A DNA stretch of 64,000 nucleotides from Peromyscus leucopus (GCF_004664715.2 NC_051083.1:115516534-115580533); one strand, 5' to 3'; positions 1-10,095 are shown, counted from the first letter of the stretch. A program made the numbers and translations. Notes: a model not told the origin generated them from the letters alone.

Positions 1-1045
1 AACTCAAATCCAAGTGGATCAAACACTGCAACATAAATCTGAACCTGATAGAAGAGAAAGTAGGAAGTAGCTTTGAATGCATTGGCATAGGAGACTACAT
101 CCTGAATATAACACCAGTAGCATAGACACTGAGATAGACAATTAATAAGTGGGATGTCCTGAAACCGAAAAGCTTCTGTAAGGCAAAGAACATGGTAAAT
201 AAGACAAAATGGCAGCCTACGAAATGGGAAAAGATCTTCACCAGCCCCATATCTGACAGAGGGTAGGTCTCCAAAATATATAATAACTCAAAAAAGTAGA
301 CATCAAAATACCAAATAATCTAATTTAAAAATGAACTACAGATCTAAACAGAGAATTCTCAACAGAAAAATCTCAAATGACCGAAAGAATTTAAGGAATT
401 GCTCAACATCTTTAGTCATCAGGAAATGCAAATCAAATCAACTCTGAGATACCATCTTATACCTCTCAGACTGGCTAAGATCAAAACCCCTGAGGACAGC
501 TTATGTTTGAGAGGATATGAAGAAATGGGGACAATCCTCCACTGTTGGTGGGAGTGCAAACTTGTAAAGCCAGTCTGGAAATCAGTGTGGTGGATTTTCA
601 GAAAATTGGGAATGAATCTATCTCAAGACCCAGCTATATCACTCTTGGGCATATGCCCAAAGGATGATCAATCATACCACAAGACACTTGCTCAATTGTG
701 TTCATAGCAGCATTATTTGTATTACCCAGAACCTGGAAACAACCTAGATGTCCCTCAACTCTCAGCTGAAGAATGGATAAAGAAAATGTGGTACATTTAT
801 ACAATGGAGTATTACTCAGCAGGAAAAAAAAACAGTGACATCATGAAATTTGCAGGCAAACGGATGGAACTAGAAAAAAATCATCCTGAGTGAGGTAACT
901 CAGACTCAGAAAGACAAACATGGTATGTACTCACTCATAAGTGGATATTAAATGTAAAGCAAAAGATAACAAGGCTATAATCCACAGTCTCAGAGAAGCT
1001 AGGTAACAAGGAGGACCCTAAGAGAGATGCATACATGGATCACCC
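1..1045 (+). mobile_element. L1 LINE, end of ORF2 and start of 3'UTR (left half, split by provirus)
   Basis: This is the C-terminal end of an L1 ORF2 (reverse transcriptase protein) followed by the start of the 3'UTR. The longest open piece, 399-707, carries the ORF2 tail signature with residues HCWWECKL and a following DPAISLLGI. The frame upstream of 399 is interrupted by stops (for example a TAG near 124), so the copy is dead. The 5' part lies outside the window. The sequence stops at the left target duplication of the provirus and resumes at 7311. It is therefore one element in two halves, and older than the provirus. Confidence 0.9.
1040..1045. repeat. Provirus target-site duplication, left copy
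   Basis: TCACCC lies directly outside the left LTR and is repeated at 7311-7316. Six bases is the length typical of class II (ERVK) integrases. Confidence 0.88.
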
Positions 1046-1466
1046 TGTTGATGTATCCAACCATCTTATTAAATAAGAAACACAGAAACAATGTAAAGGA
1101 GAAAGCCGAGAGGTCAGAGCTCAGATCTAAAATCTCACCCTTCCTCCTGCTGTCCCAGCTTCTCAAAAGAGACCTACTTCCTGTCGGTTCGTTTTTTTAT
1201 AGTATGTTGTTCTGCCTTCTCATTGGTTGTAAACCCAAACACATGACTGCCTCATCACTGTCTGAATGTACAGCCCCCTAGGTCTTAAAGGCATATGTCT
1301 CCAATGCTGGCTATATCCCTGAACACACAGAGATCTTATGGAATTAAAGGCGTGTGCCACCACCGCCACACTCTTGCTATGGCTCTAATAGCTCTGACCC
1401 CTGGGCAACTTTATTTATTAACATACAATCAAAATAATATTTCAGTACAATTAGATTACCACCACA
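1046..1466 (-). repeat. 3' LTR of the provirus
   Basis: 421 bases, starting TG and ending CA on the plus strand, so it is a complete LTR. It matches 6894-7310 throughout. It keeps a 4-base segment (TTCC near 1175) that the other LTR lacks. Around 1340-1373 it contains sequence resembling the 5' end of a B1 SINE, read GGCGGTGGTGGCACACGCC on the minus strand. It would supply the polyadenylation signal. Confidence 0.93.
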
Positions 1467-1479
1467 TTTCCCCTTTTCT
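1467..1479 (-). promoter_or_regulatory. Polypurine tract (plus-strand DNA primer)
   Basis: Directly next to the 3' LTR the minus strand reads AGAAAAGGGGAAA and then the LTR start TGTGG. Position and composition are those of a retroviral polypurine tract, which primes second-strand synthesis. Confidence 0.9.
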
Positions 1480-2462
1480 ATTTTAATAAAAAGAAAAAAA
1501 GCAAAAGGTTATAACTAACAAAAGAAAAACTATATACAAAAGTACAATAACTATATACAATATATACAAGTAATAAATACCTAAACAGGTATTTGACAAA
1601 TCAGAGAAAATAATTCCATTATCTATCCTATTTTGGTAAATCCAAGATGTATCTAATGTACTTTCTATCCTAATTAATTTTCAACTATAACTAATCTTCA
1701 ACCATAACTAACTAAACTTCAACTCCCTCAGAGACCCAAGAAGGGAATAATATTAGCTAACAAAAATAAAAACAGGAAGTGCATGCAAGCAACTTCCAAA
1801 AAATTTTGTGAGTTGACAGAAACAGCCAGCTGCCTGGGCAGTCACCTGAGGTTTCTCCGCAGTGTTGGGGCATCATCTTCAGCCTATAGGCTTAGTGTAT
1901 CTGACAGACTCATTTGTGAAGTAGGATGTACACAAGGTCAACAGTTCAACCTCACATTGGGTGAGAGCAGTCCACGTACCAGAAACACCTGAATTCCACT
2001 AGTGTCCTGTCATGATTCAGGATTTTAAATTCTGGAAATTGTTGACAGTTTTTTAATTCAGCTGTCCATTCTTCTTGGCTGTGTATATATGGCTTCATCT
2101 CAGCATCCCCTTCTTCTCCACATCCCTCTATTAAATGCCAGTCTAATTTTGAGAGGCATGAGCTTTCAGCTGCTGTTCCATTGTACAACAGAATCCATCG
2201 TCCCTCTGCCTGTTAAGCTGCCTTCGAAGAAAAGGGCACTGTACCTTTTCCGGATGCGAAGGCCACTTCAGGGATGGGGCCATATTGTCCTGGCCTCAGA
2301 AGATGCCTTTTGATAAAGCCATAACCACACTTGTTTTGGCAAGAATCAGTAGTCCCTTGTTTCGTGATCTGTCTGTCCATTTTGTCCTGTTGATTCGAGG
2401 ATACTTTGTTGTCCAGTGGCTAACTTTTGCCAGAATGAAAGTTGACTCCATATGCAGTTTCT
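1480..2462 (-). other. Provirus 3' internal region, no env recognised
   Basis: About 980 bases between the end of the truncated integrase frame and the polypurine tract. A complete integrase and env would normally follow here. Only short frames occur; the longest minus-strand one is 78 codons (2188-1952) and I recognise no family. There is no signal peptide, fusion peptide or transmembrane arrangement typical of Env. I infer that the 3' part of pol and env were deleted or never present. The A-rich stretch near 1485-1560 leads into the polypurine tract. Confidence 0.7.
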
Positions 2463-3962
2463 TCAATGCCCATATTTTCTCTCAGCTTTTTCAGAACTCA
2501 AAGCAGTTGCCCATTGAAATCCTGAATAAGTATCGATAGTGTGGTGTACATATTTCAATTTTCCAAATTTTGCAAAATGAAACACGTCCATCTGCCAGAT
2601 TTCATTTCTCTGAGTACCCTTTGGGTTACATCCTGCTGGTAATGGCATTTGATTGTAGAAGGAACAAGTAGGACATTTCTTTACTATTTCTTTGGCTTGT
2701 TGCCAGGTTATGGAAAAATCCTTTTTTAAACCTTTACTATTGACGTGATGTTTTTTATGAAATTCTGAGGCTTCCAGCACATTTCCTATCAATAATTTAT
2801 CAATCTCATCATTGCCTTGTGCTAGAGGGCCTGACAGACCAGTATGGGATCGAATGTGAGTTATATATAAAGGATGATTCCTTTTCCTGATTGTATCTTG
2901 TAATTGAATAAATAGTGAAGTTAATTCTGAAGCATCAGGGATAAATTCTGCAGTCTCAATATGTAACACCACTCTTTCAGCATACTGAGAGTCAGTTACT
3001 ATGTTGAGAGGTTCTGAAAAATCCATTAATACCAACAGAATAGCATACAATTCTGATTTTTGAACTGAATTATACAGACTTTGAACCACTTTACTTAAAT
3101 TTTCTGATTTGTAACCAGCCTTTCCTTCTTTGTTGGCATCTGTATAAAATGTACGAACTCCAGATATGGGTTTTTGCCGTACAATTTGAGGCAAGATCCA
3201 TTCAGCTCTCTTTATAAGATCAATTCTATTGCTTTTGGGATATTTGCTGTTAATTTCTCCCAAAAAATTACTGCAAGCTCTTTGCCAAGGTTCACTTTCT
3301 GTCCATAATTTTTCAATGTCCTCCTTAGTTAATGGTACGACAATTTCTGCTGGGTCTATGCCTGCTAATTGACGAAGTCTCAATTTTCCTTTGTAAATCA
3401 AGTCAGAGATTTTTTCCACATAAGTTTTTAATTTTTTATTTGGTTTATTTGGTAAAAATATCCATTCCAATATAATATCTTCCCTCTGCATTAATATTCC
3501 AGTAGGAGAACGCCTAGAAGGTAAGATAACCAAAATGCAATCCAGCTTTGGATCAATACGATTCACGTGTCCTTCATGCACTTTCTTTTCTACCAAGGCT
3601 AATTCTTTCTCAGCTTCAGGTGATAATTCTCTTGGACTATTTAAGTCCTTGTCACCTTCTAAGGTCTTGAACAAATTAGTCAGTTCATCATTTTTTACCC
3701 CAACAATAGTTCGTAGATGAGAAATATCTCCAAATAATCTTTGAAAGTCATTAAGAGTCTGTAGTCTATCTCTTCGAATTTGCACCTTTTGGGGTCTAAT
3801 TTTTTGTAGCTCTATTTTATATCCTAAATAATTAATAGAATCTCCTCTTTGTATCTTTTCAGGAGCAATTTGTAATCCCCAGCAAGGCAAAATTTTCTTT
3901 ACTTCTTCAAACATTATTTCTAAAGTATCTGCATTTGAGTCAGCTAGTAAAATATCGTCCAT
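2463..3962 (-). pseudogene. pol: pol, second part: RT (from YMDD), RNase H, N-terminal integrase
   Basis: A 499-codon open frame continuing the polymerase after a frameshift. It opens at the RT active site (MDDILL, catalytic Asp2-Asp3) and continues through the thumb and connection. RNase H follows with its four acidic residues visible: Asp275 in YTDANK, Glu304 in KSELYA, Asp324 in VTDSQYA and Asp385 in GNDEID. The integrase zinc-binding domain comes next, with His402/405 and Cys430/433 (CPTC). The catalytic core begins at WQMDV (Asp459) and then stops at about residue 499, before the second Asp and the Glu. Integrase is therefore catalytically incomplete. The frame itself has no internal stop, which fits a recent insertion. 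It is offset by one frame from 3982-5028. Confidence 0.9.
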
Positions 3963-3981
3963 ATAATGATAAATTATAGAT

Positions 3982-5028
3982 TTAGGAAATTTTTTTACGT
4001 ATCACTTCCAATGGCTGTTGTACAAAATATTGGCACAGAGTTGGGCTATTCAACATTCCCTGTGGGAGGACCCTCCATTGAAATCTTTTAACCGGTTGAG
4101 AATTATTATAAGTAGGCACTGTAAAAGCAAATCTTTCTCTGTCTTTTTCTTGTAAGGGTATTGAAAAGAAACAGTCTTTTAAATCAATAACTATGAGAGG
4201 CCATCCTTTTGGTAACAGAGTAGGCAAAGGCATCCCAGATTGTAGAGAGCCCATTGGCTGAATTACTTTGTTAATTGCTCTAAGGTCTGTTACCATTCTC
4301 CATTTACCAGATTTCTTTTTAATAACAAATACAGGAGAATTCCAAGAGCTGGTTGATTCTTCAATATGATGAGCATTTAACTGTTCTTCTACCAGCTCTT
4401 CTAAAGCCTGGAGTTTCTCTGTTGTTAAAGGCCATTGTTGGACCCATACAGGCTTGTCTGTTAACCATTTTAAAGGTAGAGCTGTTGGTGTCTTTGGAAG
4501 ATCATCAGTTATTGTGCCCTGTTCTTGTATAATATGGATGGCTGGTGACCACTCATTAGAACAATATCTTCTAATATTTCTCTCAGTAACATGTGCTAGT
4601 TTATGATTTGTTTCTGAGATTGGAGGGATGTTAATCTGAGTATTCCATTGTTGCAACAAGTCTCGACCCCACAGGTTCATAGTTATGTTAGCCACATATG
4701 GTTTTAATTTTCCTCTCTGTCCTTCTGGACCTATACATTCGAGCCATCTTGCACTCTGTTTCACCTGAGATAATGTCCCAATTCCTAACAGGTGAACGTT
4801 TACCTCCTGAAGAGGCCAAGTTGGATGCCAAAATTCTGGTGCAATTATGGTAACGTCCGCACCTGTGTCTACCAGACCAGACAACAAAACACCATTTATT
4901 TTTATTGTTAATTTTGGTCTTTGTTCATTAATAGAAGTTTGCCAAAAAATTTTCTTTATGTTTTCTCCTGAATTTTCTATTCTCTCTGTTTCATCATCCT
5001 GACCAGCATGATTTATTCCAATAGGCAT
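3982..5028 (-). pseudogene. pol: pro-pol, first part: aspartic protease and RT fingers/palm
   Basis: A 348-codon frame that reads protease straight into RT. The retropepsin active site is VDTGAD (DTG at residues 54-56) and the C-terminal protease motif GRDLL is at 121-125. RT follows: the [16 protein letters not shown] fingers motif near 229-244, the first catalytic Asp282 in IDLKDCFF, and LPQG at 321-324. The frame ends just before YMDD at a run of seven A residues (plus strand 3990-3996), where the reading frame changes by one; this separates the palm from its YMDD. In its own frame the coding sequence is open upstream to about 5154 and overlaps the end of gag in the -1 frame, so the ATG at 5028 is probably not the true start. 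No dUTPase domain and no G-patch are seen. Confidence 0.9.
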
Positions 5029-5036
5029 TTGGTTAT

Positions 5037-6353
5037 TTAATCGCTCTCCAGAGCAGGCATTTCCTCTATGGCTGCAGGAAAGGTTTGAACTGGATTTGCA
5101 CTGGGGGCCTGCCTGAGGCCCCTCTGGGAGTTTCCCGAAGACTGAGGCAAAGGATTACCCTGTCTGTCCTTTGTTGATCTACATTCGTTGGTCCAGTGTT
5201 TTCCCTTACCACACCTTCTGCATACTCCAGAAGGAAGGGGCATTCTGTTGCCATTGTTCCTTGAAGAAACATTGTTTCTGGGAATGACCTGTCTACAGTC
5301 CCTTTTCAAATGTCCTTGCTTTCCACATCCAAAACATCTAACACTCCTCAAACCTTTGGAAATTACTTCTCCTACCCATGTGTCATCATGCTCATCAGCT
5401 TCAACATTAATTGTTTCTCTAATCCAATCTTCCATAGGTGCAGATCTTGCCCTTAATGGCCTGACTATTCTTTTGCATGCTGCATTCGCATTCTCAAAGG
5501 CCAAGGATTCAATTATTGCCTTACCAGCTTCTGAATCCGAGACCATTCTCTTTACTGCTGAAGCCATTCTTTGTAAAAAATCTGTAAAAGACTCTTTTGG
5601 GCCTTGCATCACCTTTGTAAATGACTCAGATTTTTTTCCTGGTTCCTCAACTCTGTCCCATGCATTCAAGGCTGCCGTTCGACATAAAATTAGGGTTTGG
5701 ACATCATATAAACATTGTGTTTGTGCTGAAGCATATTGGCCTTTGCCCATAAGCTGATCCTGGCAAACTTGTATTCCTTTATCCCTCCATTGTTTTTCTA
5801 TGTTTTTAGCCTCCTCCTTAAACCAAGTCAGAAATTGAAGTCTCTGGCTGGGTTCCAGAACACCTTGTGCAAGGTCCCGCCAGTCCTGTGGTACTATCCT
5901 ATTATATGTTGACCAAGAGTTTAACATTTGCTTTACATATGGGGAATGCATGCCATAAGATACTATTGCCTCCTTAAACCTTTTTAAATCCAACATTTCA
6001 ATTGGAGCCCAATTATTTTGTGTAGCCATTTGATCAGGCATCTGCTGTACGGTTACAGGATAAATTAAGGGTGACTGTGTGAAAACAGGCTTTCTTTCTG
6101 CAACCTTATGATCCCGACTTGAAACCACTTCACTGTTAATTTCTTCTGTCTGAATTTTTACAGGTTTAACAAGTTCTCCTAAAGCTGTTATCCTGGCACT
6201 TAAATTGACTATCTTTTTAAATATTAAAATGTGGATTAGCATAGTGATAAGGTGCATAATTCCACCAATATTAATATTATATAGTTGTTCCATTGCCAGA
6301 ATGCCTAAAATTTCGAAAAACCAATTTTCTTCCAATGTACACATAAAACCCAT
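5037..6353 (-). CDS. gag: gag polyprotein, intact frame
   Basis: 438 codons without interruption. Capsid homology begins near residue 115 ([18 protein letters not shown]). The major homology region is at 250-263 ([14 protein letters not shown]). Two CCHC zinc knuckles, both CX2CX4HX4C, lie at 340-353 and 378-391 and mark nucleocapsid. Ahead of capsid there are only about 112 residues and no recognisable matrix domain. Residues 28-45 are strongly hydrophobic and followed by Lys-Lys, which could act as a membrane or ER signal-anchor, as known for IAP Gag. At 438 residues it is shorter than a typical betaretroviral Gag. The start could be Met1 or Met21. The frame ends at a TAA (5037-5039) and overlaps pro in the -1 frame. 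Confidence 0.9.
   Translation of the reverse strand: MGFMCTLEENWFFEILGILAMEQLYNINIGGIMHLITMLIHILIFKKIVNLSARITALGELVKPVKIQTEEINSEVVSSRDHKVAERKPVFTQSPLIYPVTVQQMPDQMATQNNWAPIEMLDLKRFKEAIVSYGMHSPYVKQMLNSWSTYNRIVPQDWRDLAQGVLEPSQRLQFLTWFKEEAKNIEKQWRDKGIQVCQDQLMGKGQYASAQTQCLYDVQTLILCRTAALNAWDRVEEPGKKSESFTKVMQGPKESFTDFLQRMASAVKRMVSDSEAGKAIIESLAFENANAACKRIVRPLRARSAPMEDWIRETINVEADEHDDTWVGEVISKGLRSVRCFGCGKQGHLKRDCRQVIPRNNVSSRNNGNRMPLPSGVCRRCGKGKHWTNECRSTKDRQGNPLPQSSGNSQRGLRQAPSANPVQTFPAAIEEMPALESD
5104..5136 (-). promoter_or_regulatory. -1 ribosomal frameshift signal between gag and pro
   Basis: On the minus strand the heptamer G GGA AAC (5136-5130) lies exactly in the gag frame. After a 7-base spacer a perfect hairpin follows: GGGGCCT (5122-5116), loop CAGGC (5115-5111), AGGCCCC (5110-5104). 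The -1 frame is open from 5154 through this point into the protease. Heptamer, spacing and stem are those of betaretroviral gag-pro frameshift sites. Confidence 0.9.
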
Positions 6354-6494
6354 TTTTTTTTAATGTGGAAAAAAATTCTCTTTTAGATAGTTTCCTTTAA
6401 AATATCTGATATATTATGACTTACCAAATCTGCATAGAACAGTAGAAATCCGAGGGGATTTTCAAAACAGCCACCTAGTGTCCCAGGTGTAAAT

Positions 6495-6539
<45 letters not shown>

Positions 6540-6873
6540 AAGAAAGCGTAGCTGGCTAAAGTTTAAATGCAGCTACGTGTTCCCTCTTGTGCCTAGTCAA
6601 GGCTTGGGTCTGACTTCCTTAAGCTCTGACCACGTGCGTTGACTTTACAGGCAGGGCCCTGTTCGGCAGGGCAGGTCTGAGTTGTTTGTAGCACAGGCTT
6701 TAAGCAAGCAGGCTTTAAGCAAGCAGCTCAGTTAGTCCGGCCTGAGGCCAAGGACTAGGGGGCCGCCGCTCGGACTAGGAAGCCGGCGCTTGGACTAGGA
6801 CGCCAACCGCCCGGTCTGCTGCCCTTGCGGGAAAGCGGACCTGCCGCCAAGCCAAGCAGTTTTTAATGGATTC
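6354..6873 (-). other. Provirus 5' leader (PBS to gag)
   Basis: About 520 bases of untranslated leader. The PBS-proximal part (about 6590-6870) is GC-rich and would hold the packaging region. It includes a direct duplication of a 15-base unit read GCTTTAAGCAAGCAG on the plus strand (6696-6725) and a similar repeated GGACTAGG motif at 6752-6800. An AG microsatellite lies at 6497-6537. A splice donor cannot be assigned with confidence. Confidence 0.7.
6497..6537. repeat. (AG)n microsatellite in provirus leader
   Basis: About 20 uninterrupted AG units within the untranslated leader. Confidence 0.97.
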
Positions 6874-6891
6874 TTGTCACGTTGGGCGCCA
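6874..6891 (-). promoter_or_regulatory. Primer binding site, tRNA-Lys type
   Basis: The minus strand reads TGGCGCCCAACGTGACAA two bases inside the 5' LTR. The first 14 bases agree with the lysine tRNA (Lys1,2) primer site known from several betaretroviruses; the last four differ. Confidence 0.88.
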
Positions 6892-6893
6892 GA

Positions 6894-7310
6894 TATAGAT
6901 GTATCCAACTGTCTTATTAAATAAGAAACACAGAAACAATGTAAAAGAGAAAGCCGAGAGGTCAGAGCTCAGATCTAAAATCTCACCCTTCCTCCTGCTG
7001 TCCCAGCTTCTCAAAAGAGACCTACTGTCGGTTCGTTTTTTTATAGTATGTTGTTCTGCCTTCTCATTGGTTGTAAACCCAAACACATGACTGCCTCGTC
7101 ACTGTCTGAATGTACAGCCCCCTAGGTCTTAAAGGCATATGTCTCCAATGCTGGCTATATCCCTGAACACACAGAGATCTTATGGGATTAAAGGCCTGTG
7201 CCACCACCGCCACACTCTTGCTATGGCTCTAATAGCTCTGACCCCTGGACAACTTTATTTATTAACATACAATCAAAATAATATTTCAGTACAATTAGAT
7301 TACCACCACA
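6894..7310 (-). repeat. 5' LTR of the provirus
   Basis: 417 bases, nearly identical to 1046-1466. It would drive proviral transcription toward lower coordinates. Its promoter elements are listed separately. The inner edge (6894) has lost the canonical dinucleotide (TATA in place of TGTT on the plus strand). It carries the same B1-like block in U3 (about 7180-7215). Confidence 0.93.
7034..7070 (-). promoter_or_regulatory. LTR core promoter: CCAAT box and TATA box
   Basis: On the minus strand ACCAATGAG (CCAAT at 7070-7066) precedes CTATAAAAAAACG (7046-7034) by about 20 bases. The same pair is present in the 3' LTR. The order and spacing suit a retroviral U3 promoter; transcription itself is inferred. 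Confidence 0.7.
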
Positions 7311-8205
7311 TCACCCTGGGAAGGAGAAATAATGAGATCTCCTGGATAAACTTCAAGCAAGGGGTGATAGAATGGAGGGGATGGGAATATGAGGGATAAA
7401 GATGGCTGAGTTAGAAGAGGAATGAAGAGGAAGAGCAATTAAAGGTATCTTGATAGAGGGGGCCATTATGGGGTTAGGGAGAAACCTGTTGCCAAGGAAA
7501 CTCCCAGGAATCCACAAAGATGACCTCTGCTAAGACTCCTAGCAACAGGGGAGAGGGTGCCTGAACTGGCCTCCTGTAATCAGATTTGTGACTACCCTAA
7601 TTGTTATCAGAGAGACTTCATTCAGTAACTGATAGGAGATGATGCAGAGATCCACAGCCAAGCATTGGACTGAGCTCCTGGAATCCAGTTGAAGAGAGGG
7701 AGGAGGGATTACATGAACAAAGGGGTCAAGGTCATGACAGGGATACCCACAGAGACAGCCAACCCAAGCTCAAGGGAGCTTATGGACTCTAGACTGGCAG
7801 TTAGGGAGCCTGCATGAGACCAACCTAAGCTATCTGCATGTGGGTGATAGTTGTATAGCTTGGCCTGTGGGACCTATAGCAGTGGGACCAGGATTTGTCC
7901 CTGGCTCATGAACAACTGTTTGTAACCTATTCCCTCTGGTAGGATGTCTCACACATCCTTGATGCAGTGGGGAGGAGCTTAGTCCTGCCTCAACTTGGTA
8001 TGCCATGCTTTGTTGACTCCCATGGGAGGCCTTACTCTTTCTGAGAAGTAGATGGGGGGTTGTAGGTAGAAAGGAGTAGAGAAGGCACTTTCTGAGGAGT
8101 GGATGAGGGGTTGGAGGTAGAAAGGAGGTGGGGGAGGAAACAGGAAAAGGAGAAGAAGGGGAAACTGTGGTTGGTATGTAAAATAAATTTTAAAATCAAT
8201 TTAAG
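7311..8205 (+). mobile_element. L1 LINE 3'UTR (right half, resumes after provirus)
   Basis: It begins with the repeated TCACCC (7311-7316) and continues the L1 3'UTR interrupted at 1045. It ends in an A-rich tail near 8175-8205. Together the two halves span about 1.9 kb of L1. The same 3'UTR type, in reverse, is at 29041-29900 and 38888-39535. Confidence 0.88.
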
Positions 8206-8282
8206 TTGGTCAGTGTTATATGTTGAATATTTAAGTACATATATTTGTACATACATACATGAATGAATACATGGTTCTTTTT

Positions 8283-8350
8283 CTTTTTAATTTCTTTAAT
8301 TTTATTTATTTTATTTTACAATACCATTCAGTTCTACATATCAGCCATGG
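8283..8350 (-). mobile_element. Short L1 3' end
   Basis: About 65 bases matching, in reverse, the extreme 3' end of the L1 that finishes at about 55600 (GATATATAGAACTGAATGG type). It is a strongly 5'-truncated copy with its A-tail on the left. Confidence 0.7.
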
Positions 8351-8364
8351 GTTTGGGACACCAT

Positions 8365-10095
8365 GCTATTTTTAATTTTTTATTAAAATATTTTCATACA
8401 AGTATGCTGATCATGGTTTCTCCTCCCAGATACTCTATACCTCTCCAACCTTCCAACTCTACACTCTCTCCCCTGCCCCTCTCTCTCAAGGAAATAGACA
8501 AATAAAAAAGACAAACAATAATAAAACAAAATGAACAACTAACAAACAAAAAAAGAAACTAAGAAAAAGCATGAAAATGCATACACACACACACAAAGAC
8601 ACACACAAAAAAAACACAAAATTCAGAATTGGAAACCATATTATACAAGCAAAAGACCAGGAAGGTTAAAAAAATAAAATAAAATAAAATCCCCAAACAA
8701 AACAATATGAGGCCAACAATCTTCTAAAATACCTTCAAGTCCATTCTGTGTTGGCCGTCTACTGCTGGGCATGGGGTCTGCCCTTGAATGTGGTTTATAT
8801 ACCCAGTGAGACTCCCTTGGAGAAACTAATTTTTCCATTACCGGTGGTTGTTAATAGAAGATACTATTTAACTTGGTATCCTCTGTTCCCTCTGGCTCTT
8901 ACAATCATTCTACTTCCTCTTTCATATAGTTCCCTGATCCTAAGGGGGGGGGGATTTAATGGAGACATCCCATTTAGGATTGAGTGTCCCAAGGTCTCTC
9001 GGTCTCTGTACATTTACCAGTTGGGTTCTATATTAGTTCCCATCTACTGCTTCTCTGATGATAGCTGATCAAGACACTGATCCAGGGTATAACAGAATCT
9101 CATTGAAAGTCATTATATTGCTATGTTCCTTTGGCAGAACAATAGAATTTGGTTTTTCCTTGGGGCCATGTCCTATCTACTCTTAGATTCTTGTCCACCC
9201 AATCAGTATCAGGCATGAGTTCCCACTGATGGAAAGGGCCTTAAATCCATATACTGGTTGGTTATTCCCATAAGCTTTGTGCCATTATTGCACCAGCCAA
9301 TCATACAGCAAGTTCACCATTGTAGGTCAAAGGGTTTGTAGCAGGGCTGGGGTTTACCTTTCTCCTCTGGTGGCATGCAGAAAACTTCCAGTGTGATGAA
9401 CACAAACCACTAGGAGTGAAGGCTCCAGAGAGGCACCAGTTCAACTTCTCCATGTTCAATGAGATATATAGGTGTTATCTTCAGCAGTAAGGCCTTACTA
9501 TCAGTTTGTGGAAAACAGCAAATGACCTGAGTTGTTTGGGGGGTTCTATTGGTCCCCTTTGGCCAATAACTCAATTAGATTTAACCCATTCCTGATACTG
9601 TAAGTTTCGGTGGGTAGTGAGAGGGCAGAGTTGGGGCTTTGTATCCCCTGTTATTTGGTGAATCCATTTAAATTCCTCTCATACATGTATATATCTAAGA
9701 AGCTTCTACTGTAGCGAGTTTCCATAAGTCCTCTCAAATGGCCATTAGTTTTAGCTGTTCCTCCCCACATCACCTCCCTCTTTCTTCCCTCTCTTTTTTT
9801 AATTCTCCCATTCCAGCCCCATCCACCCCATCTATCCATAAATGTATAGTCTATTTCCCCTTCCTTGGGAGATCCTTCCTTCTGCCTTAGTTCCTTACTC
9901 TGTCTAACCTCTGTGGCTATCCAGGTAGTAGCATAGCTATTGAAGACTTTAAAGCTAACATATACATGTAAGAGAAATACATACCATATTAGTCTATTGA
10001 GGTCTGTATTACCTCACTCTGGGTGAACTTTTTCTAGCTCTAACAATCTACCTGTAAATTTCAACATTAATGTTTTAATTAATTATTTTTTATTC
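8365..10095 (-). mobile_element. L1 LINE 3'UTR and end of ORF2
   Basis: A long old rodent L1 3'UTR, read right to left. It matches 60190-61084 plus 63034-64000 along most of its length, and matches 17341-18960 in the opposite orientation. At 9985-10075 it runs into the end of ORF2 (GTATTACCTCACTCTGGGTG type). There are no long frames. The A-rich tail is at 8480-8640. Confidence 0.85.

Larger units (their letters stand above)
1046..7310 (-). mobile_element. Class II (ERVK/betaretrovirus-like) endogenous provirus
   Basis: A minus-strand provirus of about 6.3 kb. In its own direction it reads LTR (7310-6894), lysine-tRNA-type primer binding site, GC-rich leader, gag, -1 frameshift signal, protease-RT-RNase H-partial integrase, a roughly 1 kb region without a recognisable env, polypurine tract, LTR (1466-1046). 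It is flanked by TCACCC on both sides and sits in an L1 3'UTR. By hand alignment the LTRs differ by about nine substitutions and one 4-base gap, so it is fairly young. Polymerase motifs and the 6-base duplication place it in class II. A relation to the rodent MYSERV/mysTR group is a guess. It cannot be autonomous: pol is frameshifted and the integrase core is missing. Confidence 0.93.

Noticed and set aside
1952..2188. 78-codon minus-strand frame considered as an env remnant or accessory gene
   Set aside because: No signal peptide, membrane segment or known accessory motif; too short to support.
5188..5757. 189-codon plus-strand frame
   Set aside because: It lies antisense to the intact gag frame, which has clear zinc knuckles and a major homology region.
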